From contig OZ010789.1 of assembly GCA_963932465.1 (NCBI GenBank), forward strand, positions 594,653,581 through 594,717,580: a DNA stretch of 64,000 nt, read 5' to 3'. Source of the DNA: Maratus speciosus. Its lineage: Eukaryota; Arthropoda; Arachnida; Araneae; Salticidae. The notes beneath the pieces are model-generated. The model had not been told where the DNA came from and searched no databases. It saw only the letters and a program-made list of their open reading frames with translations. Positions 12,099 to 23,522 of the stretch are shown here, one piece after another; position 1 is the stretch's first letter, and every line of letters begins with the position of its first letter. The translations under genes were made by a program, and so were the position numbers.

Positions 12099-12132
12099 TA
12101 GCTTACATTGTATTGTTACGTCAGATTACCTA

Positions 12133-13218
12133 CACTTTTCAAAATTTTGTGCTAGTTTGAACAAACTATCGGTTCGGTTTAGCTCCAACCAGCAGATGTT
12201 GAAACATCGTCCCAACATTTGGAGCTATGATTCAATAGGATCTGTAAATGTTATTATGTTATGACTTTTGGGATTAGATCCTCGCAAACAAAATCATTTT
12301 AACCATCAAGGTTAAATTTTCTATTGTTGGGTAAGCGCGTTTCAAATTCCGCAAATTTACCATCCATCTTTACTTGGCGCATAGTATACAATTTGGTTGC
12401 AATACAAGATTCCACCATTTTATGGTTGCAGCTACTACATAATCAACAAGTTGGAAATTGCTCGTCAAACGTGGCAAATGAGGTGCGTTCGTACTATAAC
12501 TAGTTTTATAATTATTTTTTGCACCCCATATTGTACTGAATGTGTATTTATTTGCAATTCTTAAGTGCATAGTATGTAACATCATTAAAATGCACTTGCA
12601 ATAATTTTTTCCCATTCCCCTTAATGTAACGGAAAACTTTTGACTGTCCCTGTAATTAAGCTATACATCCGATTTTCATGAAATTTGAAATGGCTCGACA
12701 AAATTTGGCAGCAATTATATATTTAAAATTTCAGCTCATTCGGAAAGCTGTAACATCATTAAAATGCACTTGCAATAATTTTTCCCATTGGCTTTAATGT
12801 AAAGAAAAAATTTGACTGTCCCTGTAATTAAACTATACATCCGATTTTCAAAAAAATTGAAATGGCTCGACAAGATGTCTCAATAATTATATGTTTAAAA
12901 TTTGAGATCATTCGGAAAGCTTTAACATCATTAAAATGCACGTGCAATAATTTTTCCCATTGGCCGTAATGTAAAGAAAAACTTTTGACTGTCCCTGTAA
13001 TTTAACTATACATCCGATTTTCATAAAATTTGAAATGGCTCGACAAAATTTTACAGCAATCATATATTTAAAATTTCAGACCATTCGGTTGGGTAGTTTT
13101 TGCTCTATTATATGCGGACGGACGGACGGACTGAACGACGACTATAGGTGCTACGCATTTATATAATTACGAACACACCTAAAAATTGGTTCAAACCAGC
13201 ACAAAAATTTTAACAGTG
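12133..13218. mobile_element. 1086-bp TA-flanked non-autonomous DNA element
   Basis: Terminal inverted repeats of about 30 bp: the left end reads CACTTTTCAAAATTTTGTG then CTAGTTTGAAC; the right end, reverse-complemented, reads CACTGTTAAAATTTTTGTG then CTGGTTTGAACC. TA lies at 12131-12132 and 13219-13220, as expected for Tc1/mariner-type insertion. A second internal inverted pair, AGGTGCGTTCGTA at 12481 and its complement ending at 13180, suggests a nested or composite structure. The interior holds a 173-bp tandem repeat and a short (GGAC)n run near 13120. No transposase frame. Confidence 0.65.
12575..13090. repeat. 173-bp tandem repeat, three units
   Basis: Units begin TGTAACATCATTAAAATGCA at about 12575, 12749 and 12921 (periods 174 and 172). 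Each contains TTTGACTGTCCCTGTAATT, CATCCGATTTTCA and GAAATGGCTCGACAA. The third unit runs into the (GGAC)n stretch. Confidence 0.9.
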
Positions 13219-13220
13219 TA

Positions 13221-13895
13221 GGAAAAATACAGAATCATGCTAGGTTAAGATTTATCTAAAAAAGTCTGTTTTCTCACATAAGAATAATTAAAAACTAAAT
13301 AAATTAACGTGTATGTAGAACAAATGGCTTTGTGTAAATGTTATTTAAAATTTACGTAAAAGATTCTGTAATATAACATATGGTAACAGCTGGTGAACTT
13401 CAAATATGTCGATGAAAGTTTCTACAATCATACCAACCGAATCCCTTTTGGATTTTTAAGGCAGTTCTACAGCATTCAAGTGCGAATATCTTGCCCGTTT
13501 GATTCAAAAATTCACATAGCGTAGCAAGATTGTTTACAGGACCAATACAGCCTGATTTTAAAAGAGTTCGAATGAAAGAAATCTCAATAAAGTGAAGTTG
13601 GAAACCACGAGTTTCGGTCAATTAGTGACACAATTCGCAGTGAAGTTTCGAAAATGACATTGTGTTCCAAATGATTCAGTTTGAGCACCTCTTTAAAACT
13701 TCTACGTGTGAGCCATGGAGAAGTGATATTGAAGTAGCCATTTTCCGTCATGTAAGTTACGTTTTACATATAATTGTGCATATAAATTTGCTTAAGAGTT
13801 AGTGGATTTGCAATTTGAATCTAAATTTTACTATATTAGAAAAGTCCTCCACCTGCATTAGTAGCCTACTTCTTATATATATATATATATATATA
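13221..13895. other. AT-rich stretch, nothing recognised
   Basis: No gene or element seen. A TA microsatellite at about 13876-13895 abuts the next element. Confidence 0.5.
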
Positions 13896-15114
13896 CAGGG
13901 TGATTCATAAATATCGAAACATTAGGCTATTTCCTTAAATATTGCCCCTAGACCCATACTTCCAATTGCAAAGTTTCATAAAAAAAAGGTGCAAAATTTA
14001 ATGACATAAGTTGCAACTCCATAGAATTTTATATTTGAAAAAAAATACGAAAATTAAATTTTTGTATGGCCCCCGTAGTGTAAAAATTCCAATCAAGAAA
14101 ACTTTCCTTATCCATTCCTGAATTAAGCACAAAAAATTGCATCTTCATATCTGAAAAACTCGCAGAGTTATGGCCGTTTAAATAATTCATCACGTTTTAA
14201 GAGATTAGACACAAATTGAAATGAGTGCAATCGAAGAAACAATGCTAGTTTAAGAGTTATAGGAAACATGTAAAATATATATTTGGTGAGCTAGAATTTT
14301 GATTTTTTTTCTTTTTTTGTGATGGTCAACCGTATAATTTACAAACAAAATCACATCCTAATATTTCGCATAAAGTTTTTTAAAAATTTAAATGTTTAGT
14401 ATATTTTTAAGCGGATTTAATTTAAAATCTTTATAACTCGAAACATTATTCATCGGATTTAATTTTTTTTTTCATTTAATTAAAGAGGAAAGTATAATTT
14501 TAGTTTTGTTTCAGGAATTTTTTTAATTTTAATTTTTAAAATATTAAAAATATTTGTTTAAAAAATTATGTAATTTATTTTTTTTAAAATCATATTTTCA
14601 AAAGTAAATTTTTTTTCAATCTGCCGAAACGAAATTAATGTAAAATAATCAAAAAAGACATGTTCCAAGTTTGCACCTTTTTAATTTACGATTAAAAAAG
14701 CATCATGAAGAAAAACGCATTTAAAGTTTTAAACATTGATTGGCTCCTAATAAAATATTTAAATGCATTTTAAAAAATTGCACGTGAAAAAGCAACTTCT
14801 TTCGGTAGCTTAAACTTCCGATTCAGTTTAACTTTTGCCGTTTCCACCACCTTTTTGTACTGCTTAATTGTCCATAAATAAATGTTCAATGCAGAATTTG
14901 AAACAATGCTTTTTCAAACATGCCGATTAAGAGTTTTTCATAATTTTAGCCCTTACAAATTCAGGCTTTTTATAGCCCCGGCGAGGCCGATAAAAAAGTC
15001 TGTATACTGGGGCTGGGCCAGACCCGGGATTGGCGACTTTTTTCTGAAGACTTGGCCAGGCCGGGCCGATCGTATTTTTTCATACCGAAGCGGGTGTTGG
15101 TGTGATTTATGGCG

Positions 15115-15325
15115 GCCAATTATCTATACGAGGGATGCGGGCCCGAAACGGGGAGGGTGCCTTCCGTGGAGGTCTTTCTAAGGGAACCTAACCCGTATTT
15201 ACGCAAGGATATCCAAGGTCTGAAGAAAACCACTGAAAACTCCAAACGATTGGGCGGAAGGACAGGATTGGGTTCGAACTCAGCATGAGAGCAGAACCTC
15301 TCAGCCACTGGTTATACCGAACCGA
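15115..15325 (-). mobile_element. tRNA-derived SINE
   Basis: Read on the minus strand, a TGGCTGAGAGGTT motif (15295-15307) resembles a pol III A box, and GAGTTCGAACCC (15270-15281) resembles a B box. The spacing between them is short, so part of the tRNA-like head seems lost. Downstream come GCCCAATCGTTTGGAGTTTT, a phrase like CGTAAATACGGGTTAGGTTC, and GACCTCCACGGAAGGCA. I recall closely similar phrases from a common arthropod SINE. The block is markedly more GC-rich than its surroundings. Ends and target duplication were not resolved. Confidence 0.5.
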
Positions 15326-16401
15326 GACTGGCTTCCTTATTCCTAGGTCTCCCCTGGGCGAAATTTTTAGTCCCGGTCTCGAGACAACCCATGTTAAAAT
15401 CCTTACCTCTGACTGACCTAACCCGTGCAAAAATAACTAAAATTTGGCTCAGCCCAAAATCCTTTACAACAAATGCATATATTTTTAAATGGCCATTATT
15501 TTACAATAAAATTTTAAAATTCATATTTTTAAAGGATAGTAGATTTTAAGGCAAAAAATTTAAAATACAGTAAAACTAGTAAAAAAAATATCTGCCTATG
15601 ACGGAATCCCTTCTTAAACGGAAAAATCTGTTGATCCATGGAAAATGAATATAATAATGCCTGAGAAAAAATAGACTACATTTACAACTCCTAAGAAGGG
15701 AAATTGTGTATAACGCTTTTTTTTTCTTTCCTATGTGATTCCATCTTAAAAGATTTTACTTTATAGCATTTTTCATCGTCTCTAACACATGGAATATGGA
15801 TTAACGTTATTAAAGGAGAAGGGAATCATTTACATATAAATAGAGATTCATTAATTAAACAAATAATCGCAGTTTTTGACTTCTTTAAAAATAATAATTA
15901 TAAACATGAAAAAAGAAAAGATATAATAAGTATTTTTGGTCAGAACTCCTCCATACGAAACAACTTTTAACCACATCGATGTAAAAAATCCCTGCCGGCC
16001 CGGCCTACACGCAGAGGTAGATTTCGAAGTTAAGTATACTAATTTCACCAACAAAAACTAAATCATTATTTGATATAAATCCACGTTAACAGTTTTATCT
16101 GTCTGCATTTGACGAGTTTTTATTTCCTTTTTATAAAATAGCTGGTTTTATCAGAATCATGTTCAGGCGATCTTAAAAAAAAAAATATTTTTCCATACTC
16201 AACAACTCGAAATTTTGTGGCACATTTTCAGAAAAATTTTTAATAAAAAAAATAATAAATAAATAAATAAAAAATATGAAACATGCTGACGTGATTTTTG
16301 AAAAGATTTATAAGCGACCTGTGTTTTTATTTTTCTTTCAATTAATTAAAACTTGATTAATAAACAATTATTTTCTCAGTAGGGCAATATTTTTCGTTTC
16401 T
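15326..16401. other. Interior of the CAGGGTG structure, no gene
   Basis: AT-rich with a few GC-richer phrases (GGCTCAGCCC near 15450, GCCGGCCCGGCC near 15993). Related GC-rich phrases (GGGCCAGGC..., GACCCGTGCA) appear at about 14980-15100 and 18565-18660, possibly parts of one degraded repeat. No coding sequence seen. Confidence 0.4.
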
Positions 16402-18331
16402 AACACAATCGCTTCGGGAAATTCTGTTCAAAATGCCCACTTTGACATCATTTTTTGAAATATATTCTGCCTCTATCAAAAATTAGATCATTACTGTTCA
16501 TTATATAGTTTCTGAATAAGAGAATCTAGCAATTGGATACGTTTGAGAGCAAAAATGAATTTAAAAATGCGTAAGAAAATAGACACTTTGGATTTGAATG
16601 CACCCTTAATAAGATGATTTTTTTCTTCAACCGCTATGTATTTTTAATTTGTTTTTGCTGTCAGAATTGGCCCTATCTAAAACTTGTCGATACAAATGTT
16701 GAAGACAATATTAAGAAGATATATGATAAATTCATGGAGATTTTATATCTTGTGAATTGACAGAGTTAAGAAAATTTTACTTCTTCAAACCCCCTTTTTT
16801 GTTTTCGTTTTTAATTTTTTTTTTTTTTTTGCGGTACGAATTGGTCCTATCAAAAACTTGTGAATATAAAAGTTGTAGATAATATTAAGCAGATGTATAA
16901 TAAAATTATTGGATTTGATATCTTGAGAATTGACGAAGTAAGGAATTTTTTTCTCCCAAAAAACCTATTTTTTGCGCCCCTTGAGCCTATTTTAAATTTT
17001 ATCAAAAATCTGTGATGCATGAATTTTTGGCGTTATTTTTAGAAGTAATAAAAACTTTAAACTGATTTGATATGTACAAAAATTAAGAAGTAATAGGGTT
17101 TTTACGGTTTTCACAAAACTCCTCCATATTTCCATCCGCTTTGTCCGTTTTTGCCCATTAACGAACTTGACAGAGATTTTATGTCCCTTGATTTTATGTA
17201 TCAGTTTGGAAGAGATTTGTGCAGAATTGCAGAAGTTATCGTGTCCAGAAGAAAGTGATAACACAATTGCTTCGGGAAATTCCGTTCAAAATGCCCATTT
17301 GGACATAATTTTTTGAAATATATTCTACCTCTATCAAAAAATCGATCATTGCGGTACATTATATAGTTTCTGAATAAGCGAATCTACCAATTAAATGTGT
17401 TTGAGAGCATAAAAGAATTTAAAAATGAGTCAGAAAATAAGCAGTTTGGATTTGAGTGCATCCTTAATGCAATGATTTTTCCAACACAATCCGCTTCAGA
17501 AAATTCGGTTCAAAATGCCCACTTTAACAGATTTTTTAAAAATATATTCTACCTCTATCAAAAAATCGACCATTACGGTACATTATATAGTTTCTGAGTA
17601 AGAAAACGTACCAATTGGAAGCTTTTGAGAGCAAAAATGAATTGTAAAATGAGTCAGAAAATACGCAGTTTGGATTTGAATACACTCTTACTTAGATGAT
17701 TTTTTTCTTCAACCGCTATGTATTTTTAATTTGTTTTTGCTGTAAGAATTGGCCCTATCCAAAACTTGTCTATATAGCTGTTGTAGACAATATTAAGAAG
17801 ATATATGATAAATTCATGGGGATTTTATATCTTTTGAATTGACGGAGTTATGGATTTTTTACTTCTTCAAACCCCCTTTTTGTTTTCGTTTTTAATTTTT
17901 TTGCGGTACGAATTGGTCCTATCAAAAACTTGTGAATATAAAAGTTGTAGATAATATTAAGCAAATTTATAATAAAATTAATTGGAATTGATATCTTGAG
18001 AATTGACGAAGTTATGAATTTTTTTTCTCCCAAAAACCCTATTTTTTGCGCCCCTTGAGCCCATTTTTAACTTTATCAAAAATCTGTGATACATAAAATT
18101 TTGGCCCTATTTTTAGAAGTAATAAAAACTTTAATTTGATTTGATATGTACAAAAATTAAGAAGTTATGTGGAGTTTTCGGTTTTCACAAAACCCCTCCC
18201 TATTTCCATCCCCTTCGTCCGATTTTGCCCATTAACGAACTTGACCGAGATTTTATGCCCTTTGATTTTATGTATCAGTTTGGAAGAGATTGGTGCAGAA
18301 TTACGAAAGTTATCGTGTCCAGAAGAAAGTG

Positions 18332-18332
<1 letters not shown>
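16402..18332 (+). repeat. 855-bp tandem repeat, two full units and one partial
   Basis: Unit A runs about 16402-17261, a partial unit of about 220 bp covers 17262-17480, and unit B runs 17481-18332. Each full unit starts ACACAATCGCTTCGGGAAAT or similar and ends GTTATCGTGTCCAGAAGAAA. Inside each unit there is a shorter direct repeat: GAATTGGCCCTATC...ACTTGT...GACAATATTAAGAAG followed about 170 bp later by GAATTGGTCCTATC...ACTTGT...GATAATATTAAGCA. The open frames crossing the units are short and degenerate, so a structural or transposon-internal repeat is more likely than a gene. Confidence 0.85.
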
Positions 18333-18366
<34 letters not shown>

Positions 18367-18412
18367 TGAGAGAGACAGAGAGAGATAGATAGATAGATAG
18401 ATAGATAGATAA
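18331..18412. repeat. Compound microsatellite TA / GA / GATA
   Basis: Alternating TA, then GA repeats, then about seven GATA units. Confidence 0.95.
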
Positions 18413-19134
18413 AGTTTTTCACTCAGGGTGGTATTGGTTTCTAGGGGTCATGATCGGTGTAGATCTGCAAAAAAAAATTCAGAAATTCCAACATAGGAAC
18501 GATCCCAATAGGTAGTATTTCATACGAAATCTACCTAAAAACTATGTAGAAATTCAGTCAGGTTGGGCCAGGCTAAGCTTTGATCTTTTTTCCTGGCAGG
18601 GCCGAACTTCTTTTCCTATGGGTCGGTTCAGGACCGAACCTAGATATTTCGACCCGTGCAGACCACCAGCATACTTTGAAAACAAGTTTAACGTAAAATC
18701 TATACGCCGCCTATTTTATGTCCTAAGTAGAGGCACTGTATTATATCGACTTTTAATAATGTACAATTTGTGGCTGATCCCTATCTTGCATTCAAAATGA
18801 GTCAAAAACTCGTCGCTCAGAGGCATGGATAAATGGTGTAAGTCACGAATTTTGGATTTTGATATCTCTGCGAATTTTAAAGATATCGAGATGCATTTTT
18901 TTTGTGTTTAATTCAGGAATAGATAAGGAAAAAATTCCTAATTGTGAATTTTATTCAACGGGGCCCGTATAAAAATATAATTTTTCTATTTTCTCATATA
19001 TACCCCCATGGAGTTGAAACTTATCTCATCAAATTTTGCACCTTTTTTTTATGAAACTTTTCAATTGGAAGTATGTGCCTAGGGGCAATATTTAAGAAGA
19101 TAGCATATTGTTTCGATATTTATGCATCACCCTG

Positions 19135-19136
<2 letters not shown>

Positions 19137-19173
<37 letters not shown>

Positions 19174-20424
19174 TAGTTTAAAGTAAAAATATGTGCCATG
19201 TTGCATCCGTTACGTGACAAATATATCAAAAAACATCAGCAAGTATTTGTGAATTTCCATTAGTGCGTCGTTCTTTAGATTCGCATGCTTCTAAATCTCA
19301 GTGCGGTTTAGTATTAAAATATTGTTTTACAGTATTAAACATTAATAGGATATCGCTTGATGTAAAACATTAGCAAGACAATAAATGAGTAAAAAATATT
19401 CTTAAATTATATGGGCAAAATACAAAACACTGAATCATGTAAGTTTATGACATTTTACTAAAAAATTACGCTTTCTTACTTGACAATGATTTAATATCTA
19501 AATATCCCAACCTGCTTATATAAAAAAATCTTTAAAAAATGTTATTTAAAATTCACATAAATGATTCAATAAAATAATATTTACATTAAACAATTTTATA
19601 TTAATGATGTTTTCTTTTAATTCTAGTTCAAACAATAAACAACATTTCATGATAAAAATTGCGTTTAATTGGGTTTGCATTTCTTTGCGTTTATTCTTCG
19701 AATAAAAAAGGTAAACTTGAATATAAACCTGTTGTTGTTTTTCTAAATAAACATTTTATCAAATTACTCTTACGTTTGTTCTATGTATGTTGAAAGAAAA
19801 TTAGATCTTCTAAAAATTTCGTCAAAAAGCTTTTTTAAAATAATTGTGGGAATTAAAGAAAACATTTCTATTAAAATTCACGCACAATGGCTTTCTTTTC
19901 CAAACGTGAAAATTGTTTTGCTAATGTATTGTTTAAAAAAAATCATTTTAAAAAGAGTAAGAAATAAATTTAAAACCAAATTTTAATAATTAACTAATTA
20001 GATAACTTATTGTAGTCTATATAATAATGCAATTTTTCTGAAACATTTATTTTTTATAAACTTTATTCCTTAAGATGCCACACTTAGTTTAAAATAATTA
20101 AACATAACAAACATGTTAAATTTAATAAAACAAAAGTTCTGGAAATGGTTTTATTTGATTTTAAATATAATTAAGATTTTTAAAAAATCTTAAAATATAT
20201 TTTTAACGAAATATTATTGAAATCAACGCACATACATGTGCAAAGTTTTTATTGACAAGGAAGCTGCTATTAGTCGTTTGTCGGAAACAAAAGTTATCAG
20301 AAATTAAAAGACACTTCGAATCACGAAAGCGTTAAGAAAGATTTGTCAATTAAAATCATCAATCAAATAAATTTTTCAAATAATTTTCCTCCTTAGCTGT
20401 AGAGTGGTAGCTGTTAAACTGTTT
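19137..20424. other. AT-rich stretch, nothing recognised
   Basis: Begins with a TA then (TG)n microsatellite (about 19137-19172). No gene or element ends recognised beyond it. Confidence 0.5.
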
Positions 20425-20600
20425 TAAAATATTAGTGCTAGTTTGAACTAACGTAATGCTGGAGTAATTGAAACCATAAGATAGTGAAATAGTGTTCAAA
20501 TATTTGGAGTAATGGTTCCACGTAAGATCAAAATTTATTACATTAGATGAAAGTTTTCACCATCTTATGGTTGCAGCTACTTCAGCAGTAAAAGAGAATT
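20425..20600 (+). mobile_element. Fragment related to the 12133 element
   Basis: Carries TAGTGCTAGTTTGAAC like the left end at 12133, TATTTGGAGTAATGG (compare CATTTGGAGCTATG) and TTATGGTTGCAGCTACT, also present at about 12420. An 18-bp inverted pair, ACCATAAGATAGTGAAA and its complement, brackets 20483-20575. It looks like a rearranged, internally deleted relative. Confidence 0.5.
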
Positions 20601-21536
20601 CTATCCACCATAAACATTTTAAGTGTATGTTTAAATCTTTTAAAAACGTTAAATAGTGTATGTGTACTTTATAAGACATACCTGAGCACTGTAGATGAGA
20701 CAGGGGCAGAGATACACTGTAAGGACGAATCCAGTACTGTTCTTGATATATGTACTTGTCTTCGGATTGGTGCGGGTTTGGGCTCAATGTGAAAAATTTA
20801 TTTATTCGCATACTGAAAAATGGATAAAAATTAGCATTTAAGAAACAACAATGTAGCCTAAGTTTTAGAGTCCTTTAAAAATCAGATTAAAAAGGAAATG
20901 AAATATTATTATCAGGATAAGTAGAAAAATTCCATCTAATTTTGTAGAATTTGTACTGTCTTTGTTAGTAATATAAATAAACCGCGGAAAACCCCTTTCT
21001 GCCGTCTCTTTCCGTTTGAAGTTCTTTTATAGAATCAATTTAAAACCAGACTTATATATTTCTGTGGCGATTGTACGAGGACATTTTAAAATGATAAGAA
21101 TTTTGACTTTTGGTGATTTATGCAACTAGTTGGTTTATAAATAACCAACATTCTATTTTAAGTAGATTTTCATGGATATGAAACGTTGTCATGAGGGAGT
21201 ATTTAAGATTTCTACTTATTTCTATCTCAGATGAGATCTCTAAATATGAGAAACTTAGTGTTCAAACAATTAAAATGTTATTAACAATTGCCGGTACTTT
21301 TCCAGTATAGTTGCTTTGGTGACATAGTGGATATGACCTTGATGAGAGAATGAAATTTCGCAATAGATTTTCTGGCAATGTTTCAAAAGTCACAGTTTCA
21401 TATACACCACAAGCAATTTTCGAAATATTTATACTGTCCAATTAATGTAAAGAAGAAATTTAATTATGTTTACAATGCAAAATAAATTGTACATAAAAAT
21501 ACAAATACGATATTGTACATACAAAAAGTTTATCCT
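20601..21536. other. AT-rich stretch, nothing recognised
   Basis: No coding or repeat signal that I can support. Confidence 0.5.
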
Positions 21537-21638
21537 TCTATATATATAAAAAAAAAGTTTGGTTTGAAATGGACCGATGAAAATCTGCGTAGATATTCCC
21601 GGCAGATCGGCATCCAATTTGAATGATTAAGCATGGCC

Positions 21639-23170
21639 TTTCTTCGTTAATATTAAAAAAAACTGGTGCATACAACAATATAAAAATCGGTAGTATTATA
21701 GAGAAATGTTTGATAAACATGCTGATGCAGACAGTTTTCAAATCGAAGAATTATTTAAAGAGATATTTAATGCCAAAGTTGGACAAAATCGTTCCATTAA
21801 AAAAGTTTTATAGGAGCAAAAACTGTACATAGGAATTTAATCATTTTTAAATCATTTTATGCGTCAGAATTTCCCGGTGTGCAGACTATATTTAGTTTTT
21901 TAATTTGACTCATTTTTAGAGGTTTTATTTCTATTTTAAATTCAAATTTTCAGCATTTCGAGAGATATTAGTTACATATTTTAGAAAATTGTACTAATTT
22001 AAACTGTTGACAAATGTATAAACAGCGCAAACAATAATGTTTTTCAAATTAAATATTTATTTTACACGTGACTATTATAAACAGAAAATATAAAAAGCAG
22101 GAACTTATTGAAAATTACGTCATAAAAACTATATTTACACGATATTTACACGAATTTTAAAAGAGAAAAAATGCTGTAAAATAAGAAATTCATTAACATG
22201 CGTTAGAAGTCTTAAATAGGAGAATTTACGTCACATTACGCTTATTACGTAAAATGAACAAAAAATAATGTTGCAAAACAGTTATAATTTAAAAATTGAG
22301 CGAGAAATTTATTTGATATTTTAAGATGATCATAATATTTCACTTCTAACAAAAGCATTTTTACCTGAATCTCTCTATTCTAAAAAAAGTAACTACCGCT
22401 GTCACCACCGCCACCGGTTTTGAATTTTTTGTGACCGGAGGTGTTTCTTCGTTAATATTAAAAAAAAACTGTTGCATACAAAAATATGAAAATCGGTAGT
22501 ATTATAGAGAAATGTTTGATAAACACGCTGATGCAGACAGTTTTCAAATCGAAGAATTATTTTAAGAGATATTTAATGCCAAAGTTGGACAAAATCGTTC
22601 CATTAAAAAAGTTTTATAGGAGCAAAAACTGTACATAGGAATTTAATCATTTTTAGATCATTTTATGCGTCAGAATTTCCCGGTGTGCAGATTGCAGTAA
22701 GTTTTTTAATTTGAATAATTTTTCGAGGTTTTATTTCTATTTTAAATTCAAATTTTCAGCATTTCGAGAGATATTTTTTACAAATTTAGAAAATTGTATT
22801 AATTTAAACTGTTGCCAACAGTATAAACATCTCAAACAGTAATGTTTGCTTCAAATTAAAAATTTATTTTACACGTGACTATTATAAACAAAAAATATAA
22901 AAAGCAGGAACTCATTGAAAATTACGTCATAAAAACTATAGTTACACGTGAATTTTAAATGAGAAAGAACATTGTAAAATAATAAATTCAGCAACATGCG
23001 TTAGAAGTCCTAAATAGGAGAATTTACGTCATATTACACTTATTACGTAAAATGAACAAAAAATAATATTGCAAAACAGTTTTAATTTAAAAATTGCGCG
23101 AGACATTTACTTGACATTTTAAGATGATCATAATATTTCATTTCTAACAAAAGTATTTTGACGTGAATAT
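21639..23170 (+). repeat. Two direct copies of about 730 bp, period 805
   Basis: Copy one 21639-22373 and copy two 22444-23170 are nearly identical from TTTCTTCGTTAATATTAAAA through AAAATCGGTAGTATTATAGA to TAAGATGATCATAATATTTC. The spacer between them (about 22374-22443) includes CTGTCACCACCGCCACCGG. The duplication lies within the Helitron. Confidence 0.9.
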
Positions 23171-23344
23171 TAAAAAGAGAAAGAAAAGTTTGGTGAAAAT
23201 TACGTCAGATTATAATTGTCAGATTCAAATTATAATTCAATCATCCGAAATCTTTTAAAGGCGATCAAATTAGCGTGCTGTTAGAGTCTGCGGTGTCTGT
23301 ACGGGGGTTGACGAGCGTAGCTCGTAGGGGGCAGAGCCCCCTAG
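23166..23344 (+). repeat. Helitron 3'-terminal unit, first copy
   Basis: Begins TATTAAAAAGAGAAAGAAAA and ends at the GGGGGCAGAGCCCCC hairpin and CTAG at 23341-23344. Confidence 0.8.
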
Positions 23345-23522
23345 TATTAAAAAGAGAAAGAAAAGTTTGGCAAAAATTACGTCAGATTACAATTGTCAGA
23401 TTCAAATTATAATTCAATCTTCCGAAATCTTTTTAAAGCCGATCAAATTAGCGTGCTATTAGAGTCTGCGGTGTCTGAACGGGTGTTGACGAGCGTAGCT
23501 CGTAGGGGGCAGAGCCCCCTAG
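23345..23522 (+). repeat. Helitron 3'-terminal unit, second copy
   Basis: Starts directly after the CTAG of the first copy with the same TATTAAAAAGAGAAAGAAAA lead and ends CTAG at 23519-23522. The two copies differ at only a few positions. Confidence 0.8.

Larger units (their letters stand above)
13896..19134. mobile_element. 5.2-kb structure with long CAGGGTG inverted repeats
   Basis: About 300 bp at the left (13896-14200) is mirrored at the right (about 18840-19134). Both ends start CAGGGTGATTCATAAATATC or its close variant CAGGGTGATGCATAAATATC and share GCAAAATTTGATG-like and TTATCCATTCCTGAATTAA-like phrases. TA lies on both sides (13894-13895, 19135-19136), though inside TA microsatellites, so the target duplication is not certain. 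There is no transposase in the interior, which holds a SINE, an 855-bp tandem repeat and a microsatellite. It may be one element swollen by insertions, or two solo ends of the same family facing each other. A second relic with the same arms lies at 33317-34028. Confidence 0.5.
21537..23522 (+). mobile_element. Non-autonomous Helitron
   Basis: The 3' end has the Helitron signature: the hairpin GGGGGCAGAGCCCCC followed by CTAG and T, preceded by the stem ACGAGC-GTA-GCTCGT. The 5' end is proposed at TCTATATATATAAA (21537), matching the TC start and AT-rich lead of arthropod Helitrons. No Rep/helicase coding sequence lies inside, so rolling-circle replication would need a partner in trans. The 3' terminus occurs twice in succession (23344 and 23522). 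The 5' boundary is less sure than the 3' one, since the expected host A before TC is a T here. Confidence 0.7.

Noticed and set aside
15270..15307. Second possible tRNA gene on the minus strand
   Set aside because: Box spacing is far too short for a functional tRNA; better explained as a SINE head.
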